A stretch of DNA of 14,036 nucleotides from the NCBI GenBank assembly GCA_024692105.1, contig JAILMZ010000069.1:1-14036 (forward strand), given 5' to 3'. This document shows positions 1-7,223 of the stretch, in pieces. Made by a program: the position numbers and the translations under genes. How positions within the stretch are numbered: the stretch's first letter is position 1; each line of letters begins with the position of its first letter. The DNA is from Saccharofermentans sp. Lineage in GTDB: Bacteria; Bacillota_A; Clostridia; Saccharofermentanales; Saccharofermentanaceae. The notes under the pieces are model-generated. The model had not been told where the DNA came from. It saw nothing but the letters and a program-made list of their open reading frames with translations, and ran no database searches.

Positions 1-3
1 CAT
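1..3 (-). CDS. Start codon of a divergent gene leaving the left edge (partial)
   Basis: Only the ATG of this gene lies in the window (reverse complement of positions 1-3). It is inferred from a strong Shine-Dalgarno sequence, AAAGGAGG, on the minus strand at 18 to 11, seven bases before the ATG, and from a TATAAT hexamer on the same strand at 57-52. Nothing can be said about the product. It would be transcribed divergently from the M15 peptidase gene at 181 and may share control sequences with it. Confidence 0.6.
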
Positions 4-51
4 AGAGATACCTCCTTTCACTGCGCGTGTAGGGAGATGAGCAGTATATTG

Positions 52-57
52 ATTATA
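52..57 (-). promoter_or_regulatory. Probable -10 box of the leftward gene
   Basis: The minus strand reads a perfect TATAAT here, about 50 bases before the leftward start codon, giving a leader of roughly 40-45 nt. No good -35 hexamer is found 16-18 bases upstream. That place falls in the T-rich strand of the tandem repeats at 71-108, which suggests activator dependence or a weak basal promoter. Confidence 0.5.
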
Positions 58-70
58 GAATCCAAAACAC

Positions 71-108
71 CCCGAAAAACCCGACAAAAACCGACAAAAA
101 CCGACAAA
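71..108. repeat. Tandem 10-bp repeats (CCGACAAAAA / TTTTTGTCGG)
   Basis: CCGACAAAAA occurs at 81-90 and 91-100 and again, cut short, at 101-108 (CCGACAAA). A degenerate copy (CCGAAAAACC) precedes it at 72-81. The 10-bp period places each copy on the same face of the helix, immediately upstream of the leftward -10 box and between the two divergent promoters. On the minus strand the unit contains TTTGTCGG, close to but not identical with the Spo0A box TTTGTCGAA. A cooperative regulator site is plausible; the binding protein is unknown. Confidence 0.6.
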
Positions 109-151
109 GCCACAGGGGCATAAAAAGCGTTCTTTTAGCTCCAAAGTTTTG

Positions 152-157
152 TATAAT
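152..157 (+). promoter_or_regulatory. Probable -10 box of the M15 peptidase gene
   Basis: A perfect TATAAT lies 23 bases before the ATG at 181. The -35 region (TTCTTT near 130-135, 16-bp spacer) is weak. The transcript would begin near 164, leaving a leader of about 17 nt that contains the ribosome binding site AAAGGG at 168-173. Confidence 0.5.
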
Positions 158-180
158 TGACAAAAACAAAGGGCGGGCAC

Positions 181-1167
181 ATGAGTAAGTTTACGGACTT
201 TTTGGCAGACGACAAACTCAAGAGGATCAATGTTGTCCTCGCTGTTGCTGCATGCGTCGCGGTCGTTGCGACAGGTGTCACCGTTGCGGTAACCATGACA
301 TCCCGGGACGGCGAACTCGTAACTACCGATCCTTCAACTGCCGCATCCCAGATCACCGAATCTTATACCGAGACTGAGCCCGTTCAGGCTTCGGTTGCAG
401 TCACGACTACTCTTGAGACTGAAGCAACTTCAGAAGAGACGACCACCACCGAGACAACGGCAGAAGAGACGACTACGCAGGGCAAGCTAAAGAGCTTAGA
501 CGGCTATGCTCCGGGAGACGTGATCTCTTCCGATCTCATTGACGATTCCAATCTCTGGCAGTATTTCACTTCGTCAGAGATCACTGAAGGCGGCAGTGTT
601 TACAACAGGATCTACGGCCAGTCCTACGTCGAGAACGACAACATCTCGCTGTCGGATCTCAGATATCTCAAGATGCTGCACGTCAATTTCAACGGCGAGT
701 ACCAGGTAGGCGAGATGATAGTCAACAAAGCAATTGCAGAGGATGTCATGGAGATCTTCGAGACGCTCTGCAGCGAAGGCTACCAGATAGAGAAGATGTA
801 TCTCATAGACAACTACTGGACAGGCGACGGCGAGAGTTCCGACTGGAATTCTATTGAGCACAACAACACATCCTGCTTCTGCTACCGTCCCGCCACGGGT
901 TCGTCCGGCAAGCTCTCGAAACATTCCTACGGCCTTGCCATAGACATCAACCCCCAGTACAACCCCTATGTAACCATACTTGACGACGGCTCATACAAGT
1001 ACTCGCACGACAATGCGGCTGATTACGTATCCAACAGATCATCCGACATGCCGCATGTAATAACGACTTCGGACTTGGCATATCAGCTCTTCACATCGTA
1101 CGGCTGGACATGGGGCGGGAGCTGGACGAATCCCAAGGATTACCAGCATTTCCAGATAAGTCTCTGA
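181..1167 (+). CDS. Membrane-anchored M15-family D-Ala-D-Ala carboxypeptidase-like protein
   Basis: This 328-aa protein has a short cytoplasmic N-terminus, one hydrophobic segment at about residues 17-38 (signal anchor or uncleaved signal peptide), a Thr/Glu-rich low-complexity linker at about 45-105, and an extracellular peptidase domain. Zinc-site motifs of the VanY/M15 family are visible: S-K-H-S-Y-G-L-A-I-D (H248, D255) followed by INPxxNPY, and near the C-terminus GWxWGGSW then D320-Y-Q-H323. The family cleaves peptide cross-links or D-Ala termini in peptidoglycan. The linker probably spans part of the cell wall. The ATG at 181 is preferred over an in-frame TTG at 157, because the TTG overlaps the -10 box and has no ribosome binding site, whereas AAAGGGCGGG precedes the ATG. 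It is monocistronic or reads into the next gene; no terminator is seen after it. Substrate specificity cannot be told. Confidence 0.9.
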   Translation: MSKFTDFLADDKLKRINVVLAVAACVAVVATGVTVAVTMTSRDGELVTTDPSTAASQITESYTETEPVQASVAVTTTLETEATSEETTTTETTAEETTTQGKLKSLDGYAPGDVISSDLIDDSNLWQYFTSSEITEGGSVYNRIYGQSYVENDNISLSDLRYLKMLHVNFNGEYQVGEMIVNKAIAEDVMEIFETLCSEGYQIEKMYLIDNYWTGDGESSDWNSIEHNNTSCFCYRPATGSSGKLSKHSYGLAIDINPQYNPYVTILDDGSYKYSHDNAADYVSNRSSDMPHVITTSDLAYQLFTSYGWTWGGSWTNPKDYQHFQISL

Positions 1168-1176
1168 CGTCTTCAA

Positions 1177-1191
1177 ATGAAAGCGTTTTCC
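1177..1191. promoter_or_regulatory. Catabolite-responsive (cre-like) operator
   Basis: The 15-mer ATGAAAGCGTTTTCC matches the established cre consensus WTGAAARCGYTTTCW at 14 of 15 positions and is a near-palindrome around CG. It ends three bases before the -35 hexamer of the DeoR-family gene, and it follows the M15 gene stop by nine bases. CcpA or another LacI-family protein bound here would touch or flank RNA polymerase at that promoter. Whether it activates or represses cannot be told from position alone. Confidence 0.6.
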
Positions 1192-1194
1192 TCG

Positions 1195-1223
1195 TTGACA
1201 CCCGTATTTTCACTTGCTATATT
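1195..1223 (+). promoter_or_regulatory. Strong sigma-A promoter of the DeoR-family gene
   Basis: A perfect -35 TTGACA (1195-1200), a 17-bp spacer and -10 TATATT (1218-1223) with an extended-10 TGC just before it. Transcription should start about seven bases after the -10 box, near 1230, which is the first base of the ATG. This is the best promoter in the window. Confidence 0.85.
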
Positions 1224-1229
1224 TTTCAT

Positions 1230-2018
1230 ATGAAAATGATGAACGATACAGACAGACGCAAAAAGATCCTCGACATCCTCGAGCGCGAACACGAGATAAA
1301 GACAGTCGAACTGTCCGAGAGGCTCGGTGTCACGGGCTCCACGATAAGAACGGATATCAGGGCATTGGAGCATGACGGTGCCATCATCAGATTCCACGGC
1401 GGAATAAGACTTCCCGCAAAACCCAAGCAGCTCTCGGGCGGCGAGAACTACATGGTCCGTTCGGTCACTCATGTGCCTCTCAAGAATGCGATAGGCAAGA
1501 AGGCGGCTGAGCTCGTTCCCAGCGGCAGCACCATATTCATGGATGCAAGTTCCACGACATTCCACATGATCCCTTTCCTCAAGAAGGCGAAGGGCGTTAC
1601 GGTCATAACCAACGGTATCCATACCGCGATGGAACTTCAAAGATACAACAATTTCAAGGCGATAATCATAATCGGCGGAATGCTCAGGCCCCACTCGGGT
1701 TCCATCGAGGGCGTGCTCAGCAAAGAGATGATCGGAAGGCTCTCCGCTGATTTCTATTTTGTATCCGGCAACGGATTCTCTCTGACGTCCGGTCTTACCG
1801 GCAATAACTTCTACGAACTCGAGCTCAAGAGGATGTGCGCCGAGAGGGCAAAGCACATCGTCGCGCTCATCGATTCCACCAAGGTCGGCTTCGATTCCAC
1901 GTCGAACTTCCTTGAGACCGACAAGATCGAATATCTCGTCACGGATTCGGGCGCTCCCGAGGCAATCCTCAATGAGTGCAGAGAAAGAGGAATTAAAGTT
2001 ATAGTTGGCGAAGTCTGA
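1230..2018 (+). CDS. DeoR-family transcriptional regulator
   Basis: The 262-aa protein has an N-terminal DeoR winged helix-turn-helix (about residues 9-60, with the recognition segment VTGSTIRTDIRALEHDGAIIRFHGG) and a C-terminal sugar-phosphate sensor domain of the DeoRC type. Typical sensor motifs are visible: IGKKAAELVPSGSTIFMDASSTT, VITNG, IIGG and, near the end, ALIDSTKVG. Family members usually repress sugar-use genes and release DNA on binding a phosphorylated sugar. A longer reading frame extends upstream to 1110, but it would overlap the M15 gene and the promoter, so the ATG at 1230 (or ATGs at 1236/1239) is chosen. No Shine-Dalgarno precedes any of them; the upstream bases are T-rich. 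The likely target is the following gene, 42 bases downstream, and itself. Effector sugar unknown. Confidence 0.9.
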   Translation: MKMMNDTDRRKKILDILEREHEIKTVELSERLGVTGSTIRTDIRALEHDGAIIRFHGGIRLPAKPKQLSGGENYMVRSVTHVPLKNAIGKKAAELVPSGSTIFMDASSTTFHMIPFLKKAKGVTVITNGIHTAMELQRYNNFKAIIIIGGMLRPHSGSIEGVLSKEMIGRLSADFYFVSGNGFSLTSGLTGNNFYELELKRMCAERAKHIVALIDSTKVGFDSTSNFLETDKIEYLVTDSGAPEAILNECRERGIKVIVGEV

Positions 2019-2026
2019 TGTATAAT
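1998..2026 (+). promoter_or_regulatory. Possible promoter of the esterase-like gene
   Basis: A perfect TATAAT lies at 2021-2026, two bases after the DeoR-family stop codon and 34 bases before the next ATG. The -35 (GTTATA at 1998-2003, 17-bp spacer) matches TTGACA at only three of six positions. This may be an activated promoter, possibly through the DeoR or AraC regulator next to it, or simply an internal operon promoter. Confidence 0.45.
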
Positions 2027-2060
2027 GTTACTGTCTTATTTAATATGAGAGGTAACGTGA

Positions 2061-4322
2061 ATGCAGATCAATCCTATTATTCTGAATAGCTGGCTCGGCG
2101 ATAAGGCCGTATTCCAGCAGGGTGTTGAGATCACGATCAGGGGTAAAGCAGCACCCAGTGCAACCATCACCTTCGAAGTTAAGAAAGATCCGACAGACGG
2201 CAGAAAGGTATCCAAGCTCGATACCGATTACGGCGTCATCTTAAGTCTCGAGACCACGACCAATTCACGAGGCGACTTCAGTTTCATGATGCCTGCCTAC
2301 AAGGCATCTACGGACACATACACATTCACGTTCAAATGCCTTACAGACCAGATCGTGCTCTCTGATATCAGATGCGGAGACGTCTGGGTATTCTTAGGTT
2401 CCGATTTTCTCTCGATCCCGATGAAGGATGCAAACGCGACCAAGACTCCGATGAAGAGGAAGGTAATGAATTACCTGAGGTTCTTCACGCCTTCGAGGAG
2501 CGGCCTTGAAAAGGATGAGACGATCTATCCGGAAGAACCCAAGGACACATACAAGAATGCTCACTGGATCAAGGTCACGGACACGCAGGAACTCGCGGAC
2601 GTATCTTCCTCCGCATTCTCATTTGCATACACGCTCTCTGACCAGATCTCATATCCCGTCGGCGTGGTCGATCTGTCATATGCCGATTCGACCATCATCA
2701 ACTGGATATCGCCTACAGCCATGAACAGCGTCGAAGCCTTGAAGTTCGATGTTATGGGCATGGGCCTCTACCTCGACGAAGAAGGCTACAAGAAGCTTTT
2801 GGACATCGATAAGAGACGCGAGAAGGCAGTAGATCTCGAGAAGGAACTTAAGGACGTCAATGCCATGGGCGATATCGACATCGGCCTGGCTGACGAAGTA
2901 AAGAGACTCAAGGGAGAAGATCCCGATGATGTGGCTCAGCCCGAACTCGACTTCCCGACATCATCAGACAGCTCTCTTAATTCCGCCAAGGGACACAAGG
3001 AGAACATTTCCTATTCAAGCGCCCAGAAGCTCGACTTCGATCTTCTCAAGGACAAGGGCGGCTCATACCAGAAGAAGAGCAAGGAAGAAGACGACAAGAA
3101 TTACATCAGCCCCAAGTTCAGGATGTCCACTCTGTACAGGACTAAGCTCTATCCTTTGAGAGGACTTGCGGTAAGGGGTTTCTGCTTCTCGCCCAATGAC
3201 GGTGAATTAAGGTTCGGCAGATACGACCTGATGCTGATGGGTCTGATGACGACTTTGGCGGAAGTTTTCGAGCCGAAGAACGTGTATGACGACGAGCAGA
3301 TGCCTTCTGCGCTGTTTGCCGCGATGCACCCGAATGATGTCGATTTCGCAGATCCGTACGGAGTGCTCGAGTTCAACGAGAACATCGTCGCCTTCACGAA
3401 AATGCTGCAGATGCCGTCAGGTATCGTAAGCCTGCACGACCTGCTGCTTCCCGACAAGACGATAAGCTTCACGCTCGGCACGAGACTTGCGACCATCGCA
3501 CTCGGCATTCATTTCTCGCCTAAGATGTCCAAGTCATCACCTGAGCCCAACGATGTCGAGATAGCAGGCAACAAGAGGATCATCAGGTTCTCTAACCTTA
3601 ACAGCGGCTTCAAGGTACAGGATGCTGCAAGCGAGATAACCGGCTTTGCCATTGCAGGCGAGGACCGCATCTTCTATCCGGCTCACGCCAAGTGCCTCTA
3701 CGGAATGTGCGTGATGGTCTGGAGAGACGATATCGAAGAGCCTGTCAGCATCACTTACGGTTTTACTCCGTTCCCGCATGACGCGACACTCCGAAACGGC
3801 GAAGACCTTCCCGTACTGCCTTTCAGATTCGACAGGGATCCCGCGTACTTCGCACCCGACCTGAGCTTCACGCACTGCGACAGCCTCGAGTTCGTGGGCA
3901 AGGCGACGACGGATTCCGATTTTGAAGTGCTCAAGATATACAGGACATTCAAGGGCAACGGCATCATATCGGTCGATAACATGCATAAGCTCACTGGCAG
4001 CGCATCGCTCAGGATCAGATATGAGACTGACAAGTCGCTCTTCGGATTCGAGCCGTGGCTCAAGTATGCATCGCTCTTCGCACCCATCGAGGTGTACGGA
4101 AGAGACAAGATCCAGCTCACGATATTCAACCCCGAGCAGAAGCATAAGAAGCTGATCGTGGAAGGTTTCGGTGAGGCTGACATCAAGCAGCAGCTCACTT
4201 GGCAGACCGTCACTTTAGACTATGAGGACGACGGCCCCATCTCGCTTACGAGCCTTAAGATCTACATCGAAGATACAGACCGCAACGGCGAGATCTACAT
4301 AGACAGCATTAGTTTTGTGTGA
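2061..4322 (+). CDS. Sialate O-acetylesterase-like protein with degenerate active site (putative pseudoenzyme)
   Basis: This 753-aa protein follows the domain plan of sialate O-acetylesterases (SGNH hydrolase fold). An N-terminal beta domain (about 5-105) ends in CGDVWVFLGSDF, matching the family's GDVWLCSGQSNM without gaps. PVGVVDLSYADSTIINWIS (199-217) matches the family's PVGLINASWGGTPIEAWMS. A C-terminal FEIAGADGKFYPAEAK-like stretch is at 528-544 and LPVLPFRFD at 583-591. The catalytic features are altered: the Ser of GQSN is Asp115, the GG of block II is AD, WYQGESN is FCFSPNDGE (374-382), and the DIHP histidine is missing around 460-470. A highly charged insertion lies at about 238-350, and an extra beta-rich, carbohydrate-binding-module-like domain at about 605-753. 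No signal peptide, so it is probably cytoplasmic. AGAGG precedes the ATG by eight bases. The frame is intact, so this is not a pseudogene. Function unknown. Confidence 0.8.
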   Translation: MQINPIILNSWLGDKAVFQQGVEITIRGKAAPSATITFEVKKDPTDGRKVSKLDTDYGVILSLETTTNSRGDFSFMMPAYKASTDTYTFTFKCLTDQIVLSDIRCGDVWVFLGSDFLSIPMKDANATKTPMKRKVMNYLRFFTPSRSGLEKDETIYPEEPKDTYKNAHWIKVTDTQELADVSSSAFSFAYTLSDQISYPVGVVDLSYADSTIINWISPTAMNSVEALKFDVMGMGLYLDEEGYKKLLDIDKRREKAVDLEKELKDVNAMGDIDIGLADEVKRLKGEDPDDVAQPELDFPTSSDSSLNSAKGHKENISYSSAQKLDFDLLKDKGGSYQKKSKEEDDKNYISPKFRMSTLYRTKLYPLRGLAVRGFCFSPNDGELRFGRYDLMLMGLMTTLAEVFEPKNVYDDEQMPSALFAAMHPNDVDFADPYGVLEFNENIVAFTKMLQMPSGIVSLHDLLLPDKTISFTLGTRLATIALGIHFSPKMSKSSPEPNDVEIAGNKRIIRFSNLNSGFKVQDAASEITGFAIAGEDRIFYPAHAKCLYGMCVMVWRDDIEEPVSITYGFTPFPHDATLRNGEDLPVLPFRFDRDPAYFAPDLSFTHCDSLEFVGKATTDSDFEVLKIYRTFKGNGIISVDNMHKLTGSASLRIRYETDKSLFGFEPWLKYASLFAPIEVYGRDKIQLTIFNPEQKHKKLIVEGFGEADIKQQLTWQTVTLDYEDDGPISLTSLKIYIEDTDRNGEIYIDSISFV

Positions 4323-4331
4323 GGATAGGCT

Positions 4332-5324
4332 ATGTTCAACAAACTTCTTCCCGAGATATTTGATGGTGTTATCTCCGCATCCGGTTCATTCCCGGTAGTG
4401 ATCGAAGGCATCGAGCATACATACGATACTTCCGCTTCGCTTCCCGATACGAGCTACCACAACTCGCATGAGCTGCTCTACTTAAGAGACGGCAGGGTGG
4501 ACGTTACGGTAGGCGGCGATACGGTAAGCCTCGACAAGGGCAAGATTCTCATCATCAGACCGCTCGAAAGGCATAAGCTCACGATAAAGTCCAAAGAGGC
4601 GGACATGTTCAATCTGTACTTCGGATTCGTTCATGACGTCAAGGAGATGGGCAGCATGATGGCTTCGTCCGAGGCCGGCACCAGCATAAAGAACAACAGC
4701 GCAGGGCCTTCCGTCATGATCCCCGGTTCGATGGCGCAGATCCCGCTCGAGAACTTCCTGCAGTTCGCAGACCTCGGTATCACGGAAGACAATGAGATGG
4801 CAAGACAGCCGTACTTCATCGTTACGGGCGCTGAGAAGAAAGAGATATCGTCTCTTGCCGAGCGTATCGTGGGCGAGATGGCAGGCGACAAATACGCTAA
4901 GGACTTCATGATCCACACGCTCACCGTCGAGTTCATGATCCACCTGTCTCGTGCGATGCGCAATGAGTGGGAGGAGAACCTCCGCGTTAAGAACGGCAAG
5001 GCGAGAGAACTCGTAAAGATCGCAAAGCAGTACATGGATGAGAATTTCGAGCAGGGCATAACCGTGGCCGAAGCTGCGCAGTACGTGTTCCTTAGCCAGG
5101 GATACTTTACGAGGGCTTTCAAGGATGAGCTCGGCATCAGCCCGATGAACTACCTGATGAAAAAGAGGATAGAGAAGGCCTGCGAACTGCTCGAGAACAA
5201 CGAGATCAAGGTCTCGTCGATCGCGGTCCAGTCAGGATTCTCCTCGCCGCAGAGATTCAACGTGGCGTTCAGGAAACTCATCGGCAAGACTCCGATGGAA
5301 TACAGAAAAGAACATTTGAAATGA
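4332..5324 (+). CDS. AraC-family transcriptional regulator
   Basis: The 330-aa protein has an N-terminal cupin-like sensor half (about residues 28-100; HELLYLRDG, then [17 protein letters not shown], the usual small-ligand jelly-roll pattern) and a C-terminal double helix-turn-helix of the AraC/XylS type (about 225-328; [26 protein letters not shown] and the signature [23 protein letters not shown]). Such proteins typically activate carbohydrate genes on binding a sugar. The gene starts nine bases after the esterase-like gene, and its Shine-Dalgarno (GAGG at 4321-4324) overlaps that gene's stop codon, so the two are translated as one unit. The likely targets are the same operon or glycan-use genes elsewhere. 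The effector is unknown. Confidence 0.93.
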   Translation: MFNKLLPEIFDGVISASGSFPVVIEGIEHTYDTSASLPDTSYHNSHELLYLRDGRVDVTVGGDTVSLDKGKILIIRPLERHKLTIKSKEADMFNLYFGFVHDVKEMGSMMASSEAGTSIKNNSAGPSVMIPGSMAQIPLENFLQFADLGITEDNEMARQPYFIVTGAEKKEISSLAERIVGEMAGDKYAKDFMIHTLTVEFMIHLSRAMRNEWEENLRVKNGKARELVKIAKQYMDENFEQGITVAEAAQYVFLSQGYFTRAFKDELGISPMNYLMKKRIEKACELLENNEIKVSSIAVQSGFSSPQRFNVAFRKLIGKTPMEYRKEHLK

Positions 5325-5340
5325 GAGGATAAAGGAAAGA

Positions 5341-5964
5341 ATGTACGATTACGACAACGATGAATCACTTCCGATCGAGAGCCGCAAGAACATGGATCTT
5401 CCCAAGATCGAGAATGCGGTCAGGGACATACTTGAGGCCATAGGCGAAGATACGGAAAGGGAAGGCATCCAGGAGACGCCGAAACGCGTCGCAAGGATGT
5501 ATGCCGAGATCTTCTCGGGCCTGCACAGGGACATCTCGCAGGACATCAAGACATTCCATGAGGAAGGGAACGACGAGATGATCCTCATAGGAGACATCCC
5601 GTTCTATTCGATGTGCGAACATCACCTTCTGCCTTTCCACGGCAAGGCGCATGTCGTATACATCCCGAGAGACGGCAAGATCTTAGGACTGTCCAAGGTC
5701 GCAAGGATCGTCGATACGCTTTCCCGCAAACCGCAGCTCCAGGAGCGTCTCACATCGGAGATCGCAGACATGATCACTGAAGCAGTCGATGCGAAGTCAG
5801 TATGCGTAATAATCGAAGCAGAACATCTCTGCATGACAATGAGAGGAATAAGGAAACCGGGTTCGAAGACTGTAACATCCGCCATGAGGGGAGGATGCAG
5901 GACTGACGCCCGTACGAGGAATGAGGCACTTGCCCTCATCAACAGACAGAGACTCGGAGGTTAA
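5341..5964 (+). CDS. folE: GTP cyclohydrolase I
   Basis: FolE opens GTP to 7,8-dihydroneopterin triphosphate, the first step of folate synthesis, in the cytoplasm as a toroidal homodecamer. The 207-aa protein carries the zinc site Cys92 and His95 in [12 protein letters not shown] and Cys164 in [11 protein letters not shown], with the catalytic histidines His94 and His162. It also has the family blocks [19 protein letters not shown] and [23 protein letters not shown]. Length is close to the usual 190-220 aa. It begins 16 bases after the AraC gene, with AAAGGA in front, so it may be transcribed from the upstream block. No THF riboswitch can fit in that gap. It is followed by folP with four bases between stop and start. 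Confidence 0.97.
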   Translation: MYDYDNDESLPIESRKNMDLPKIENAVRDILEAIGEDTEREGIQETPKRVARMYAEIFSGLHRDISQDIKTFHEEGNDEMILIGDIPFYSMCEHHLLPFHGKAHVVYIPRDGKILGLSKVARIVDTLSRKPQLQERLTSEIADMITEAVDAKSVCVIIEAEHLCMTMRGIRKPGSKTVTSAMRGGCRTDARTRNEALALINRQRLGG

Positions 5965-5968
5965 GGGA

Positions 5969-6862
5969 ATGATCAGCACGGACGGAAGATTTGTAGGCAC
6001 GATAAAGTGCGGCGATAAGGAACTCGTCTTCGGCAAGAAGACTTTCGTAATGGGCATACTTAACGTAACGCCCGATTCTTTTTCCGACGGCGGCATGTAC
6101 GATACGCCTGAAAAGGCTTTAGAGCACGCGAAAGAGATGGTCGAGCAGGGCGCGGACATCATTGATGTCGGCGGCGAATCCACAAGGCCCGGATACACTC
6201 CCGTTACAACGGATGTTGAAAAGGAGAGAGTCATCCCCGCGATCGAGGCAATACGCCGAGAACTGGATGTCATCATCTCCGTTGACACAACGAAATCAGA
6301 TGTCGCAAAGGCTGCAGTCGACGCAGGCGCAAACATCATCAACGACGTAAGCGGTCTCAAGGCAGATCCGAAGATGGCAAAGATAGCAGCTGACACGGGC
6401 GCCGCAGTGGTCCTCATGTACAACAGGAGATTCATCGAGACAAATGAACTTAACATCAGAGAAGACGACCTTACCGAAGGCATCAACTATGTAAAGGAGA
6501 GCATCAAGCTCGCAAACGAGAGCGGAATCGCTGACGACAGGATCATAACGGATCCCGGCATCGGCTTCGGCACGACCAGGCTTCAGGACCTTGCTCTTAC
6601 TACGGGCATCATGCAGTTCGGCATGGGCGGCAAGTATCCGATCCTTTACGGAGGTTCCAGAAAGAGAGTCGTCCGTATGTTCTCTGCAGAGGCTGAAGGT
6701 ATGGACAGCAAGTACATAGACAACGTCTCAATAGGACTTGCATGCACCGCAGTCAATTCCGGCGCTTCCATCGTCCGCGTGCACGACGTAAAGAACACCA
6801 GGCAGCAGTTAGACGGCTGCGACATGTCAATCTACGCATACAACATCTTCGCAGGTCTGTGA
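5969..6862 (+). CDS. folP: Dihydropteroate synthase
   Basis: FolP joins 6-hydroxymethyl-7,8-dihydropterin diphosphate with p-aminobenzoate to give dihydropteroate; it is the sulfonamide target. From the ATG at 5969 (GGAGG at 5956-5960, inside the end of folE) it is 297 aa, normal for the family. A 16-codon longer frame to 5921 has no ribosome binding site. TIM-barrel motifs are present: MGILNVTPDSFSDGG (28-42), GADIIDVGGESTRPG (61-75), ISVDTTKSDVA, NIINDVSG, DPGIGFG (195-201), GGSRKR (228-233) and VRVHDV (269-274). One odd point is LMYNRR at 149-154, where most homologues have LMHM; Tyr151 stands in for the histidine. Part of the folE-folP-folB-folK unit. Confidence 0.96.
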   Translation: MISTDGRFVGTIKCGDKELVFGKKTFVMGILNVTPDSFSDGGMYDTPEKALEHAKEMVEQGADIIDVGGESTRPGYTPVTTDVEKERVIPAIEAIRRELDVIISVDTTKSDVAKAAVDAGANIINDVSGLKADPKMAKIAADTGAAVVLMYNRRFIETNELNIREDDLTEGINYVKESIKLANESGIADDRIITDPGIGFGTTRLQDLALTTGIMQFGMGGKYPILYGGSRKRVVRMFSAEAEGMDSKYIDNVSIGLACTAVNSGASIVRVHDVKNTRQQLDGCDMSIYAYNIFAGL

Positions 6863-6863
6863 T

Positions 6864-7223
6864 ATGGATGTAATTACCCTTAAGAACATGGACTTCTTCG
6901 GGCACACCGGAGTGCATCCCGAGGAAAAGGAGAACGGCCAGCTGTTCACGGTAACGGCGGAGCTGTATTTCGAGGAGATAAAGGGCGTGGAGACGGACAG
7001 GCTCGAAGATACTACGAGCTACTCAGAGGTGTATGCCTTGATAAAGGACATCGTCGAGAACGATTACGGCGACCTGATAGAGCACCTGGCGGGCAAGATC
7101 GCCAAGGTCATCCTGGATTTCTCGCCCGAGTGCGTCAAGACGGCAGTGACCGTGTCCAAGCCGGATGCGCCCGTGGACGGCATTTTCGAGACAATGCAAG
7201 TGAGGATAGAGCGTGGCAGATAA
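6864..7223 (+). CDS. folB: Dihydroneopterin aldolase
   Basis: FolB cleaves 7,8-dihydroneopterin to 6-hydroxymethyl-7,8-dihydropterin and glycolaldehyde. The 119-aa length is typical. Family landmarks are FFGHTGVHPEEKENGQ with the substrate-binding Glu21, Tyr53 in the TTSYSEVY block, LIEHLAGKIA, and Lys99 in SKPDAPVDGIFE, corresponding to Glu22, Tyr54 and Lys100 of the well-studied enzymes. The ATG follows the folP stop by one base and has only a weak CAGGT in front, so it probably depends on translational coupling. Confidence 0.95.
   Translation: MDVITLKNMDFFGHTGVHPEEKENGQLFTVTAELYFEEIKGVETDRLEDTTSYSEVYALIKDIVENDYGDLIEHLAGKIAKVILDFSPECVKTAVTVSKPDAPVDGIFETMQVRIERGR

Noticed and set aside
71..108. 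CRISPR-like array
   Set aside because: The units are 10 bp and directly adjacent with no spacers.
157..180. TTG start giving an eight-residue longer M15 protein
   Set aside because: The TTG overlaps the TATAAT box, so it would not be in the transcript, and a ribosome binding site fits the ATG at 181.
1110..1229. Longer DeoR-family protein starting inside the M15 gene
   Set aside because: The added 40 residues have no DeoR similarity, and the promoter and operator lie within them.
3537..4145. Long minus-strand open frame (202 codons) opposite the esterase-like gene
   Set aside because: It mirrors the codon pattern of the real gene, has no ribosome binding site or recognisable motif, and lies fully inside a coding region. 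The same holds for the other minus-strand frames, for example at 1173-1856, 5797-6486, 11960-12838 and 13089-13997.
2061..4322. Pseudogene
   Set aside because: The altered catalytic motifs might suggest decay, but the frame is open over 753 codons with normal codon use and a good ribosome binding site, so an intact, non-catalytic protein fits better.
5325..5340. THF riboswitch before folE
   Set aside because: The gap is 16 bases and holds only a ribosome binding site.
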